DNA of 9,063 nucleotides from Rhodobacteraceae bacterium UBA2776 (GTDB lineage Bacteria; Pseudomonadota; Alphaproteobacteria; Rhodobacterales; Rhodobacteraceae). Below the pieces are notes generated by a model. The model was not told where the DNA came from and searched no databases. It was given only the letters and a program-made list of their open reading frames with translations. Where the stretch lies: the NCBI GenBank assembly GCA_002352425.1, contig DEIK01000020.1:1-9063 (forward strand), written 5' to 3'. Of the stretch, positions 1 to 6,771 are shown in pieces (the stretch's first letter is position 1; each line of letters opens with the position of its first letter). Made by a program: the position numbers and the translations under genes.

Positions 1-563
1 CGCGCCACCAGCCAGCCAAAGATCGACCCAGTACCGGTCGTCAACGCCAACCGCCACACGAAAGCCGCTGTACCAACGATCCGGACCATTTCGGGCGCGA
101 CATTGCGGGCCATTTGCACGAACAAATACGCCCCCACGACGACGAAAAATCCGTTATATAGCAGAATGTTCCATGCAAATATGGAGGTGAAATTATAGGT
201 CGTCATCGCCACAATCAACCGATCAGGCCGCCCAAGGTCCAGCACCAAAACGGCCAGTCCCCCTGCCAGCAACGCCATCGACAACAGGCCAGAATAGCGC
301 GCCATCGGTTTGTTTTCGATCTTGCCGAAAACAGACGCAATCGACGCTACATTTAGCGCGCCCGAGGCCGCAACGATCAGGAAAATCGCAAACACATGTG
401 GCAGGCCCCAAACGATCTGGTTGTTCATGCCGGTGACAACATGTCCGTGGTGCTCTACATAAAGAACCGCCAGCCCCGCCGCTGCGACAAACACCGCCAT
501 CAACACCCCAACCATCCAAATGGCGGGCGTTGGTTTCACTTCACGATAGACAGTGCGATCCAT
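1..563 (-). CDS. dsrP: DsrP, NrfD-like integral membrane subunit of DsrMKJOP (5' part, cut by window edge)
   Basis: Only the first 187 residues are present; the frame is open to the left edge. DsrP is the polytopic membrane subunit of the DsrMKJOP complex and is thought to exchange electrons between the quinone pool and the periplasmic subunits DsrO and DsrJ. The visible part is very hydrophobic, with membrane segments at about residues 14-36, 51-77, 91-110 and 127-150 and a fifth beginning near 160. The stretch LDLGRPDR (108-115) is typical of the NrfD/PsrC family. Full-length DsrP is about 400 residues with around ten helices, so roughly half is missing. The ATG at 563 follows AGGAG (576-572) with an 8-base spacer, and the gene starts 18 bases after the dsrO stop. 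Identity rests on this family signature plus its place directly after dsrO. Confidence 0.93.
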   Translation of the reverse strand, partial: MDRTVYREVKPTPAIWMVGVLMAVFVAAAGLAVLYVEHHGHVVTGMNNQIVWGLPHVFAIFLIVAASGALNVASIASVFGKIENKPMARYSGLLSMALLAGGLAVLVLDLGRPDRLIVAMTTYNFTSIFAWNILLYNGFFVVVGAYLFVQMARNVAPEMVRIVGTAAFVWRLALTTGTGSIFGWLVA

Positions 564-581
564 GTGTCAGACTCCTATGTC

Positions 582-1340
582 TTAGAGGTTCGTGTAACGA
601 ACACCGGGGTTTAGCCGCAGATCGTCCCTCAACCCGATCGAGGCATAATTCTTTAACGCGAGGGCAATGTCGCTGGCCGGATCATTCAGATCGCCAAACA
701 TCATCGCCCCGTGACCCGTGGCCGAACAAGACTCCACACAAGCCGGAACCCCGCCCTCATCAACGCGGTGCACGCAAAGCGTACAGCTCTCGACCGTGCC
801 CTTGCCACGCGGCGCATGGGCGGCTTGGTCTTCGACATCTTCATGCACAAACGAGCGCGCCTTGAACGGGCACGCCATCATGCAATAACGACAACCAATG
901 CAGGTGTGTTTGTCGACCAAAACGATACCATCGGCCCGCTTGAACGAGGCCCCCGTCGGACAGACATCCACGCAAGGTGGCTCTTCGCAATGTTGGCACA
1001 TCATTGGCAAGGACGCCTCGCGCCCCGTTTCTTTGTGGGTCAGGTCAATCTTGCGGATCCATTGCGCATCAGTCTCGGGATTGCCGTCCATCTTCCAGCC
1101 GTTTTCGGTGGAACAGGCGGTCACGCAAGCGTTGCAATCCGTGGCGCATTTGTTCACGTCGATCAACATGCCCCAACGCTTGTCGGCGTCCGCTGTTGCG
1201 TTGGCCTCGCCCCCGAACGCCATCAGCGTCACACCCGGCGCCAAGGTCACCGAGGCAACGGCCGCGCCTGACTTGAAAAAATCGCGCCTGTTCATTTCGG
1301 CGGGGCGCACAGCCTCATTGTTCAATGCCGGTAATTTCAT
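582..1340 (-). CDS. dsrO: DsrO, periplasmic Tat-exported iron-sulfur subunit of DsrMKJOP
   Basis: A 252-residue ferredoxin-like protein that carries electrons between DsrP and DsrJ on the periplasmic face (family knowledge). The N-terminus has a twin-arginine signal, NRRDFFKSG (17-25), followed by a hydrophobic stretch to about residue 42; cleavage near 46-50 is likely. Sixteen cysteines fall in four groups: C65/69/72/76, C115/118/123/127, C147/150/153/157 and C186/189/201/205, enough for up to four [4Fe-4S] clusters. The first group, CATDCNACVTAC, has C-X3-C rather than the usual C-X2-C spacing. The start at 1340 is favoured because its ATGA overlaps the dsrJ stop and a GGGGTG lies upstream. 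A second in-frame ATG at 1295 (Met16, just before the RR motif) would also keep the Tat signal but has no visible Shine-Dalgarno. The stop is TAA. Confidence 0.94.
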   Translation of the reverse strand: MKLPALNNEAVRPAEMNRRDFFKSGAAVASVTLAPGVTLMAFGGEANATADADKRWGMLIDVNKCATDCNACVTACSTENGWKMDGNPETDAQWIRKIDLTHKETGREASLPMMCQHCEEPPCVDVCPTGASFKRADGIVLVDKHTCIGCRYCMMACPFKARSFVHEDVEDQAAHAPRGKGTVESCTLCVHRVDEGGVPACVESCSATGHGAMMFGDLNDPASDIALALKNYASIGLRDDLRLNPGVRYTNL

Positions 1341-1774
1341 TGCGTCACCCCGTCCAAATAGGCTGCGATGTCATCGGAGCTGGCCGCAGGGGACTGCGCC
1401 AAAAGTGCCGTAAACCCTGCATCCGGTTTTGAGTTATGGCATTGAAAACAATCAACCTTTACTGCCGCGTACTCGTGGCAGCTCCGGCAAAAATGCCCTT
1501 CTTCCTTAACCGAAATCGGCAGGGCATCCGGCCCCATCACCGCATGGCACGCCACACATTCCTTTAGGGAATACTGCGTGTCACGATTGCCCAAGCGCAT
1601 GGTCTCATCGCGATCATGGCGCAGCAATTTCATATGGTTGATCCGCATGAACGCGCTCCCTTCGGGATGTGCCGCACCAACAGCTTTGGGAATTTCAGGG
1701 TACAAAGACCCCGCAAATGCCCCGCCGCCAGTTGCGACAAACACGATCACAAGGAATGCCATGAGCCGCTTCAT
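1337..1774 (-). CDS. dsrJ: DsrJ, triheme c-type cytochrome subunit of DsrMKJOP
   Basis: A 145-residue exported cytochrome of the DsrMKJOP complex. It has a short basic N-terminus, a hydrophobic segment at about residues 5-22 (signal or retained anchor), and three CXXCH haem c sites: CVACH (73-77), CRSCH (96-100) and CFQCH (109-113). The FMRINHM stretch (42-48) matches the region I recall as conserved in DsrJ. Oddity: these six cysteines are the only ones in the protein. The extra cysteine that gives A. vinosum DsrJ its His/Cys-ligated haem is absent, and His36 sits at the expected place. The ATG at 1774 is chosen because GGAG (1784-1781) lies 6 bases upstream and the start falls one base after the dsrL stop. 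A longer reading from 1912 would overlap dsrL by 137 bases and lose the signal peptide. The TGA stop overlaps the dsrO start. Confidence 0.94.
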   Translation of the reverse strand: MKRLMAFLVIVFVATGGGAFAGSLYPEIPKAVGAAHPEGSAFMRINHMKLLRHDRDETMRLGNRDTQYSLKECVACHAVMGPDALPISVKEEGHFCRSCHEYAAVKVDCFQCHNSKPDAGFTALLAQSPAASSDDIAAYLDGVTQ

Positions 1775-1775
1775 T

Positions 1776-3698
1776 TTATGCTCCAAGACCCATTTTGATA
1801 AATCCTGTTGGGCAAACATCGGCACAGATGTGGCAACCAATACATTTGTTGTAGTCCGTTTCCACATAGCGCCCGACGGTGCGATCCGATTTCTTGACCC
1901 GAAAAACAGCATCTTGCGGGCAATAGATCACACAGTTGTCACACTCAAAACACATGCCGCAGGACATGCAGCGCTCGCCCTCTTTTTGGGCCTGCTCTTC
2001 GGAATAAGCGATGATGCGTTCTTCAAAGTTGCCCAGCACTTCGTCGGCCCCAATATGCACCTCGTCGCGCACTTCACGAGGCACGAAATCAAAGTGGCCT
2101 TTGAACAGTTCCGTGTGCTTGATGATTTGCGAATTTGAGCGATCTTCATAGTTGTGAACCGCGTATTCCGCCTGATCCGTACCGCTATCTTGCACATGGT
2201 CATAGGCCGACGGCGACTGACCGCGTTGCTTTAGTTCTTCAAGCAGGTTGAAGTGATGCACATCCACCGAAGGGCGTTTTTCAACTTCGCCATCATCTAG
2301 AAAATCAGTGATCGCTTCGGCGGCAATGCGGCCATGACCAATCGCGGTGGTCAACAGGTGGGGTTTCAAAATGTCGCCCCCTGCGAAATGCCCTTCGCGA
2401 TCCGCAACCGCATAGGTGCCATCCACCGTCATTGAGCCGCGCCCGTTGTCGAAATCTTCCATCCCGGTGAAATCGCCAAACTGGCCAATGGCCGAGATAA
2501 TGATGTCGGCCTCCAACACAAATTCTGTGCCCTCAACAGCTTCGGGTGTATTGCCCTTCATGACGCATTCGCACATTTTCATGCCCGTCGCCAAACCGTT
2601 CTCGTCAACGATCAACTCAAGCGGCATAACCCCGCCTTTGATGTCCACACCCTCACGCAGCGCGTCTTCACGCTCATGTTCGGCCGCCGTCATCTTTTCA
2701 ATCGGGAACAAGGACGTCAGCGTGGCTTCCATACCGTCACGCACCAATGATCCGGCAACGTCATGGCCAAGGAAATCAGTGGCATCGTCTTGGCCTGTGT
2801 CGCTGATATTGCCCAGACGACGCGCAATCGAGGCCACGTCGATTGAGGTATCCCCCCCACCAACCACGATAACTTTCTTCGCGGTGCCCAGAACGTAACC
2901 TTGGTTAAAGGCGTCCAGGAAATCGACACCGTTGATGCAATTGTCCGCCGCGTCCCAACCGTCCAGCGGCAGGCCACGTCCGTTTTGCGCGCCCAACGCC
3001 CAGAACACGGCATCAAATGCCTTATCCAGTTCATCCACCGAAACATCCGTACCAACGCGGGTGTTACAGCGCACGTCGACGCCCATCGCGGTGATACGAC
3101 CAATTTCCTTGTCCAACATGTCGCGCGGCGTCCGGTAGCCCGGAATGCCGTAACGCATCATACCACCCAGCTCGCTGTGTTCTTCAAACAAGGTCACCGC
3201 ATGACCGTCTTTGCGCAGGAAAAATGCCGCCGCAAGGCCGGCAGGTCCGCCACCGATCACCGCAATTTTACGGCCCGTGTCAGCCCCTGCTTCAGGCGCG
3301 GTCACACCATTTTCGTTGGCCCAGTCACCGACATATTGCTCTACCGCGTTGATGCCGACATAGTCATCGACTTCATTGCGGTTACAACCCGCCTCGCAAG
3401 GGGCCGGACAAACGCGGCCCATAGTGGCTGGAAACGGGTTGGCGCTGATCATGCGCTCAAACGCATATTCCTGCCACGCCATATCTTCATCCACGGGCTT
3501 GTCCATGCCGCGCGCAATTGCCAGCCAGCCACGGATTTCATGACCCGACGGGCAAGACCCCTGACAAGGTGGCGTTTTATTGATGTATGTCGGACACTTA
3601 TAGGACGTGTCCTGAACAAAAATTTTGTCTTCCAGATCAAAATCTGCTTCGGTTTCGCCGTCTTCATAGCGCCGGTATGAGTTTTGTTGACCGTCCAT
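1776..3698 (-). CDS. dsrL: DsrL, FAD-dependent NAD(P)H oxidoreductase with C-terminal ferredoxin domain
   Basis: A 640-residue cytoplasmic iron-sulfur flavoprotein related to the small subunit of glutamate synthase (GltD). In sulfur oxidisers it accepts electrons from DsrAB and reduces NAD(P)+ (family knowledge). Domains in order: an N-terminal Fe-S region with C35, C45, C49 and C97, C101, C105; an FAD motif G149-G-G-P-A-G154; an NAD(P) motif G280-G-G-D-T-S285 followed by ARR (292-294); a second FAD contact around AGGD (439-442); a linker at about 470-570; and a ferredoxin domain with C577/580/583/586/589/593 and CIGCHICADVCP (619-630). Length is close to the A. vinosum protein (about 655). 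The ATG at 3698 follows a strong GGAGGAG (3712-3706, 7-base spacer), one base after the dsrK stop. A longer reading from 3776 only adds a basic tail inside dsrK. DsrL is found with oxidative dsr sets. Confidence 0.95.
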   Translation of the reverse strand: MDGQQNSYRRYEDGETEADFDLEDKIFVQDTSYKCPTYINKTPPCQGSCPSGHEIRGWLAIARGMDKPVDEDMAWQEYAFERMISANPFPATMGRVCPAPCEAGCNRNEVDDYVGINAVEQYVGDWANENGVTAPEAGADTGRKIAVIGGGPAGLAAAFFLRKDGHAVTLFEEHSELGGMMRYGIPGYRTPRDMLDKEIGRITAMGVDVRCNTRVGTDVSVDELDKAFDAVFWALGAQNGRGLPLDGWDAADNCINGVDFLDAFNQGYVLGTAKKVIVVGGGDTSIDVASIARRLGNISDTGQDDATDFLGHDVAGSLVRDGMEATLTSLFPIEKMTAAEHEREDALREGVDIKGGVMPLELIVDENGLATGMKMCECVMKGNTPEAVEGTEFVLEADIIISAIGQFGDFTGMEDFDNGRGSMTVDGTYAVADREGHFAGGDILKPHLLTTAIGHGRIAAEAITDFLDDGEVEKRPSVDVHHFNLLEELKQRGQSPSAYDHVQDSGTDQAEYAVHNYEDRSNSQIIKHTELFKGHFDFVPREVRDEVHIGADEVLGNFEERIIAYSEEQAQKEGERCMSCGMCFECDNCVIYCPQDAVFRVKKSDRTVGRYVETDYNKCIGCHICADVCPTGFIKMGLGA

Positions 3699-3699
3699 C

Positions 3700-5256
3700 T
3701 TATGTCTCCTCCGTTGCAGCAGCTTGCGGCGCTGCGTCATCATCATCTGTTTCTTGACCGTCCAGAACGACGGCATTGGCGACCAGTTGGTGCACCGACA
3801 TTATGTTGTCCATTTCATAGCCGTATTTGGGCATCACCTTGGAAAACTGGGTTTTACAAATGGCACAAATCGCCGCCATATGGGTCACGCCGTGATCGGC
3901 CGTCACCTGTTGCAGTGCTGTCATTCGGGGCTTAGCCCCCTTGATGCGCAGGTCCATCAAATCGTCTGTCAGCAACCCGCCACCGCCACCACAACAAAAC
4001 GTATTCTCGCGGATCGTGTCGCGATCCATGTCGTGGTAATTGTTGCACACAGATTGCAAAACTTTGCGCGGCAGGTCGAACTGCCCGCCCTCTTTGCGCC
4101 CCATGGCCGAGCCGCGAGCCACGTTACAACTGTCGTGATAGGTCATCACAAATTCGTCGTTCTTGGATTTGTCGATTTTCAAAATGCCATCATCAATGGC
4201 GTCACTGGTAAACTCCATGATGTGCTGAGGGATCGGATAGTTTTGATCCAGAAAATCAAACGGGCCCGCCAGCGTATTCAAGAACGAATAACCCACCCGC
4301 CACGCATGACCACATTCACCAAACACGATCCGCTTAACGCCCAAGTCCTTGGCCGCTTGGCGGATGCGCCACGACACCTCGCGCATGTTCTCATAGGAGC
4401 CGATGAACATCCCGAAGTTCGCAGCCTCGGAGGCGTAAGAGCTGATCGTCCAACTCACACCAGCCGCGTGGAACACTTTTGCATAGCCCAACAAACCATC
4501 GATGTGAGGTTCTGCGAAAAAGTCAGCCGAGGGCGTTATCAAAAGGATATCAGCGCCTTTTTCATCCAGTGGCAAACGGACAGGAATGCCTGTTTCGTCT
4601 TCCAGATCTTCCTCTAGATCTTCCAGCGTGGCCCTAAGGGCCTTGGGGTTCAGACCCAGATTGTTACCCGTCTTTTTCAGCTTGGTAATGATCTCGTTGC
4701 AGTATTTCTGTCCCATACCAACCGTGTCCAGAATTTCACGCGCGGCCATGGAAATTTCTGCGGTATCAATGCCATAGGGGCAGGAAACTGAACACCGGCG
4801 GCACTGCGAACATTGGTGGTAATAGGTATACCATTCGTCCAAGACTTCGCGGGTTAAATCACGCGCACCAACCAGCCATGGGAAATATTTGCCCGCAAAT
4901 GTATAATACCGCCGATAGACTGAACGCAGTAAATCTTGCCGTGCAACCGGCATGTTTTTCGGATCAGATGTGCCCAGAAAATAGTGGCATTTATCGGTAC
5001 AGGCGCCGCATTTCACGCAGGCATCCAGATAGACCTGAAAGGCCCGGTTCTTTTCGGCCAACTCGCCCATTTTGGCGATCGCAACCTCTTGCCAGTTGTC
5101 GATCAACTCGCCAGGAAAGCCCAATGGCTCGTTGTGTTCGGGGGCGGCGGCAAAGGTATTGCTGTCCGCCATCGCGCCACATTCCAGCTTGGGAATTTTG
5201 AACGCGTCATCAATCGAATTTGAGGTGATTACAGGGACTTCATCTTTCGGTGCCAT
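3700..5256 (-). CDS. dsrK: DsrK, HdrD-like cytoplasmic Fe-S subunit of DsrMKJOP
   Basis: A 518-residue protein of the heterodisulfide-reductase HdrD/HmcF type. It is the catalytic cytoplasmic subunit of DsrMKJOP and is thought to interconvert the DsrC trisulfide/disulfide and thiol forms while exchanging electrons with DsrM. Two [4Fe-4S] motifs are seen: C80/83/86/90 (CVKCGACTDKC) and C149/152/155/159 (CSQCRRCSVSCP). A CCG-type catalytic region follows: GECGHA around C315, HDSCNVAR with C377, CCGGGGG with C421/C422, and CAIC with C464/C467. No membrane segment or signal peptide is visible. The acidic, alanine-rich tail (about 500-518) looks disordered. The ATG at 5256 is chosen over upstream starts because AAGGAG (5271-5266) lies 9 bases before it and it falls one base after the dsrM stop. 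The TAA stop at 3700 is one base from dsrL. Confidence 0.95.
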   Translation of the reverse strand: MAPKDEVPVITSNSIDDAFKIPKLECGAMADSNTFAAAPEHNEPLGFPGELIDNWQEVAIAKMGELAEKNRAFQVYLDACVKCGACTDKCHYFLGTSDPKNMPVARQDLLRSVYRRYYTFAGKYFPWLVGARDLTREVLDEWYTYYHQCSQCRRCSVSCPYGIDTAEISMAAREILDTVGMGQKYCNEIITKLKKTGNNLGLNPKALRATLEDLEEDLEDETGIPVRLPLDEKGADILLITPSADFFAEPHIDGLLGYAKVFHAAGVSWTISSYASEAANFGMFIGSYENMREVSWRIRQAAKDLGVKRIVFGECGHAWRVGYSFLNTLAGPFDFLDQNYPIPQHIMEFTSDAIDDGILKIDKSKNDEFVMTYHDSCNVARGSAMGRKEGGQFDLPRKVLQSVCNNYHDMDRDTIRENTFCCGGGGGLLTDDLMDLRIKGAKPRMTALQQVTADHGVTHMAAICAICKTQFSKVMPKYGYEMDNIMSVHQLVANAVVLDGQETDDDDAAPQAAATEET

Positions 5257-5257
5257 C

Positions 5258-6013
5258 TTAGACGTCTCCTTCTTCGGGGATGCCTTCAGGCAACGGTGGC
5301 AACTGATTGGCCCACGCCGACAGGTGCCTAAACTCACGGGCATTGTCGACTTGGGTACGCGATGGGGCAAAGAAAACACCCGGTGCGTGCATCAATTTGG
5401 AGATCGGGAAGATGATCATCAAGACGGCGACCAATCCCAGATGGGTCAGAATGGCGGGGCTGGCAGGCAGCTCGTTAATCTGGAACCGCATCAGGCCCAA
5501 AAAGAACTGTTTCACGGCCAATATATCGACCGGCATCACGAACTTCATGCCCATGCCAGTGATCACAATGCCCAAGAACAGGATCAACATCAGATAATCG
5601 GACGGGTCAGAAATATAGCGGATGCGCGGCACCACAATGCGACGGATCAACAGGCCAAGCAGGCCGATCAACATCGCAAATGAGGCGTAAACACCGATCG
5701 GTTGGATCAGCTCGACCCACCCCCAAACCGGCTGGGTAAAATAGCGAATGTGGCGCAGCACGACCAGCAACATGCCGGCATGGAACAAGACTGCGAAAAT
5801 CCAGATCCATTTGTTGGATTTGAACAGGCTTTGAAAGAACGCAACTTCTTTGAACATCCGAAACCAGACGCCCTTTTTGGTACGGGGTGCAGGGGAAACC
5901 GGGATTTTCAAGGGGGCTGGCGTGCGGGCGTATTTTAACACCTTCATTGCGGTCCCAACGATCATGAAAATCGTGGCCACATAGAACAGAACTGCATAAA
6001 GCGTTGACAACAC
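5258..6013 (-). CDS. dsrM: DsrM, membrane cytochrome b (NarI-like) subunit of DsrMKJOP
   Basis: A 251-residue dihaem cytochrome b that couples quinone/quinol exchange to DsrK. Five membrane segments are visible at about residues 3-24, 68-90, 104-126, 139-159 and 187-207, as in nitrate reductase NarI. Four histidines, H78 and H88 in helix 2 and H191 and H209 in or after helix 5, have spacings of 10 and 18. These match the haem-ligand pairs H56/H66 and H187/H205 of E. coli NarI, so two b haems are likely. The start codon is GTG at 6013, read from GGGAGGA (6026-6020) with a 6-base spacer. A TTG immediately after it is a less likely start. The gene follows dsrC across a 62-base spacer containing a hairpin, and its TAA stop lies one base before the dsrK ATG. 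Confidence 0.94.
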   Translation of the reverse strand: MLSTLYAVLFYVATIFMIVGTAMKVLKYARTPAPLKIPVSPAPRTKKGVWFRMFKEVAFFQSLFKSNKWIWIFAVLFHAGMLLVVLRHIRYFTQPVWGWVELIQPIGVYASFAMLIGLLGLLIRRIVVPRIRYISDPSDYLMLILFLGIVITGMGMKFVMPVDILAVKQFFLGLMRFQINELPASPAILTHLGLVAVLMIIFPISKLMHAPGVFFAPSRTQVDNAREFRHLSAWANQLPPLPEGIPEEGDV

Positions 6014-6026
6014 TTGAAGTCCTCCC
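6014..6026 (-). promoter_or_regulatory. Shine-Dalgarno and GTG start context of dsrM
   Basis: GGGAGGA at 6026-6020 lies 6 bases before the GTG at 6013 and decides the start. No in-frame ATG is present nearby upstream. It sits only 8 bases downstream of the base of the dsrC-dsrM hairpin. Confidence 0.75.
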
Positions 6027-6034
6027 AGACAACG

Positions 6035-6066
6035 CCCCCCTGATTTTGTATTTTATTTCAGGGGGG
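6035..6066 (-). promoter_or_regulatory. Intercistronic hairpin between dsrC and dsrM (RNA stability or processing element)
   Basis: On the minus strand CCCCCCTGA (6066-6058) and TCAGGGGGG (6043-6035) form a perfect 9-bp, mostly GC stem around a 14-base AT-rich loop. The stem begins 9 bases after the dsrC stop. No U-run follows (the next bases are CGTTGTCTGG), so it is not a typical intrinsic terminator. A position right behind a gene whose product is usually abundant suggests a 3'-end stabiliser or processing site, or a partial terminator. The structure is seen directly; the function is inferred. Confidence 0.7.
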
Positions 6067-6075
6067 TATCTTGGT

Positions 6076-6408
6076 TTATACGCAGCCAGTTGGCTTTGGC
6101 AGACCTGCGATTTTACAGGCTTGCTTGGCTGGACCATAGGGGAACAACTCATACATGTATTTGTTGTTGCCAACTTCTGGACCCATGGATTTTTTGATCG
6201 ATTTGATCAAAACACGCACAGCAGGAGCGATTTGGTATTCCTCGTAGTAGTCACGCAGAAAGTTAACCACAGCCCAGTGTTCTTCGTCCATCTCGACTTC
6301 TTCGGCTTTGGCGATCACAGCGCCCAATTCAGGTGTCCACTCGGACAGGTTTGTGATGTAGCCTTCTTCGTCTGTAGCAATCTCTTGCCCATCTAGTTCA
6401 TATGACAT
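6076..6408 (-). CDS. dsrC: DsrC, persulfide-carrier protein with two conserved C-terminal cysteines
   Basis: A 110-residue soluble sulfur carrier and central substrate protein of the pathway. It receives sulfur from DsrEFH, presents it to DsrAB, and in its oxidised form is handled by DsrK. The C-terminal arm KQACKIAGLPKPTGCV carries both functional cysteines, C98 and the penultimate C109, with ten residues between them. This marks a true DsrC rather than a TusE-type relative with only the last cysteine. The core YMYELFPYGPAKQ and the segment IAPAVRVLIKSIKK are typical. The ATG at 6408 follows AAGGA (6420-6416) with a 7-base spacer. It lies 45 bases after dsrH and ends with TAA 62 bases before dsrM, so it has more spacing on both sides than its neighbours. 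In A. vinosum, dsrC is reported to have its own secondary promoter; none could be read here with confidence. Confidence 0.97.
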   Translation of the reverse strand: MSYELDGQEIATDEEGYITNLSEWTPELGAVIAKAEEVEMDEEHWAVVNFLRDYYEEYQIAPAVRVLIKSIKKSMGPEVGNNKYMYELFPYGPAKQACKIAGLPKPTGCV

Positions 6409-6453
6409 TTTCGTTTCCTTCGGTTGATCTGTTTGTTTCAGTTCGGTCGTTTA

Positions 6454-6762
6454 TCAAAGCCAGTTTTGCGTGCGATCATGCGTGGCCGCCAGTTCGACAA
6501 ATCCGGCGTAATCAACGGTTTTTACACCTGATAGCAGACGTCCCTCGTCGATGCCGCGAGCTTTTAGGTCAGGGGCCAGAACGGCCAGCGTCACCGCCCC
6601 GCCCATGCCAACCATCGCGTCGGCCAATCCGGTGTTTGAGGCCGCGCCATAAACGCCGTCCTCGATCATCAAAACCGTATCACCCGCTTTGGCGTGCCCC
6701 AGACAGCTTAGCAAAGTCTGCGTCGCAAAGGGTGATTTGTTAACTGTGTGTAAAGTTGCCAT
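6454..6762 (-). CDS. dsrH: DsrH, TusB-like subunit of the DsrEFH sulfurtransferase
   Basis: A 102-residue subunit of the cytoplasmic DsrE2F2H2 complex, which relays persulfide sulfur to DsrC. It is related to TusB of the tRNA 2-thiouridine pathway. The family pattern is clear: TVNKSPF near the N-terminus, TLLSCLGHAKAGDTVLMIEDGVYGA with the single cysteine C20 (residues 16-40), a LAPDLKARG segment, and a terminal NWL. Cys20 is the conserved cysteine reported for A. vinosum DsrH. The ATG at 6762 lies 9 bases after the dsrF stop, with AGGGGG (6773-6768) and a 5-base spacer. The Shine-Dalgarno includes the last two bases of the dsrF TAG stop, so coupled translation is likely. The stop is TGA. Confidence 0.95.
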   Translation of the reverse strand: MATLHTVNKSPFATQTLLSCLGHAKAGDTVLMIEDGVYGAASNTGLADAMVGMGGAVTLAVLAPDLKARGIDEGRLLSGVKTVDYAGFVELAATHDRTQNWL

Positions 6763-6771
6763 TTAAGCCCC

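Noticed and set aside
239..250. CRISPR arrays, insertion sequences, tRNA genes, phage or defence genes anywhere in the window
   Set aside because: No tandem spaced repeats, terminal inverted repeats with a transposase, or tRNA cloverleaf were seen; the window is filled end to end by dsr genes.
223..519. Minus-strand open frame of 98 codons inside the dsrP region
   Set aside because: It is shifted in frame relative to dsrP, whose continuous hydrophobic translation from 563 with the LDLGRPDR motif is clearly the real one.
1928..2203. Minus-strand open frame of 91 codons with several cysteines inside dsrL
   Set aside because: It is an alternative-frame shadow of the cysteine-rich ferredoxin domain of DsrL; the cysteines are not in binding patterns.
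3724..4617. Long plus-strand open frame opposite dsrK, and similar ones at 2901-3680 and 711-1271
   Set aside because: Each is antisense to a strongly supported gene, has no ribosome site worth noting, and has no family-like motif.
6035..6066. dsrC-dsrM hairpin as a strong intrinsic terminator
   Set aside because: No U-run follows the stem on the coding strand, and the genes beyond it belong to the same pathway and need transcription through it. A stabilising, processing or weak attenuating role fits better.
6409..6470. Possible sigma70-like promoter for dsrC (TTGATA near the dsrH stop)
   Set aside because: The only hexamer 17 bases downstream is AAACAG, a poor -10 match. A secondary dsrC promoter is known in A. 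vinosum, but this sequence does not support placing one here.
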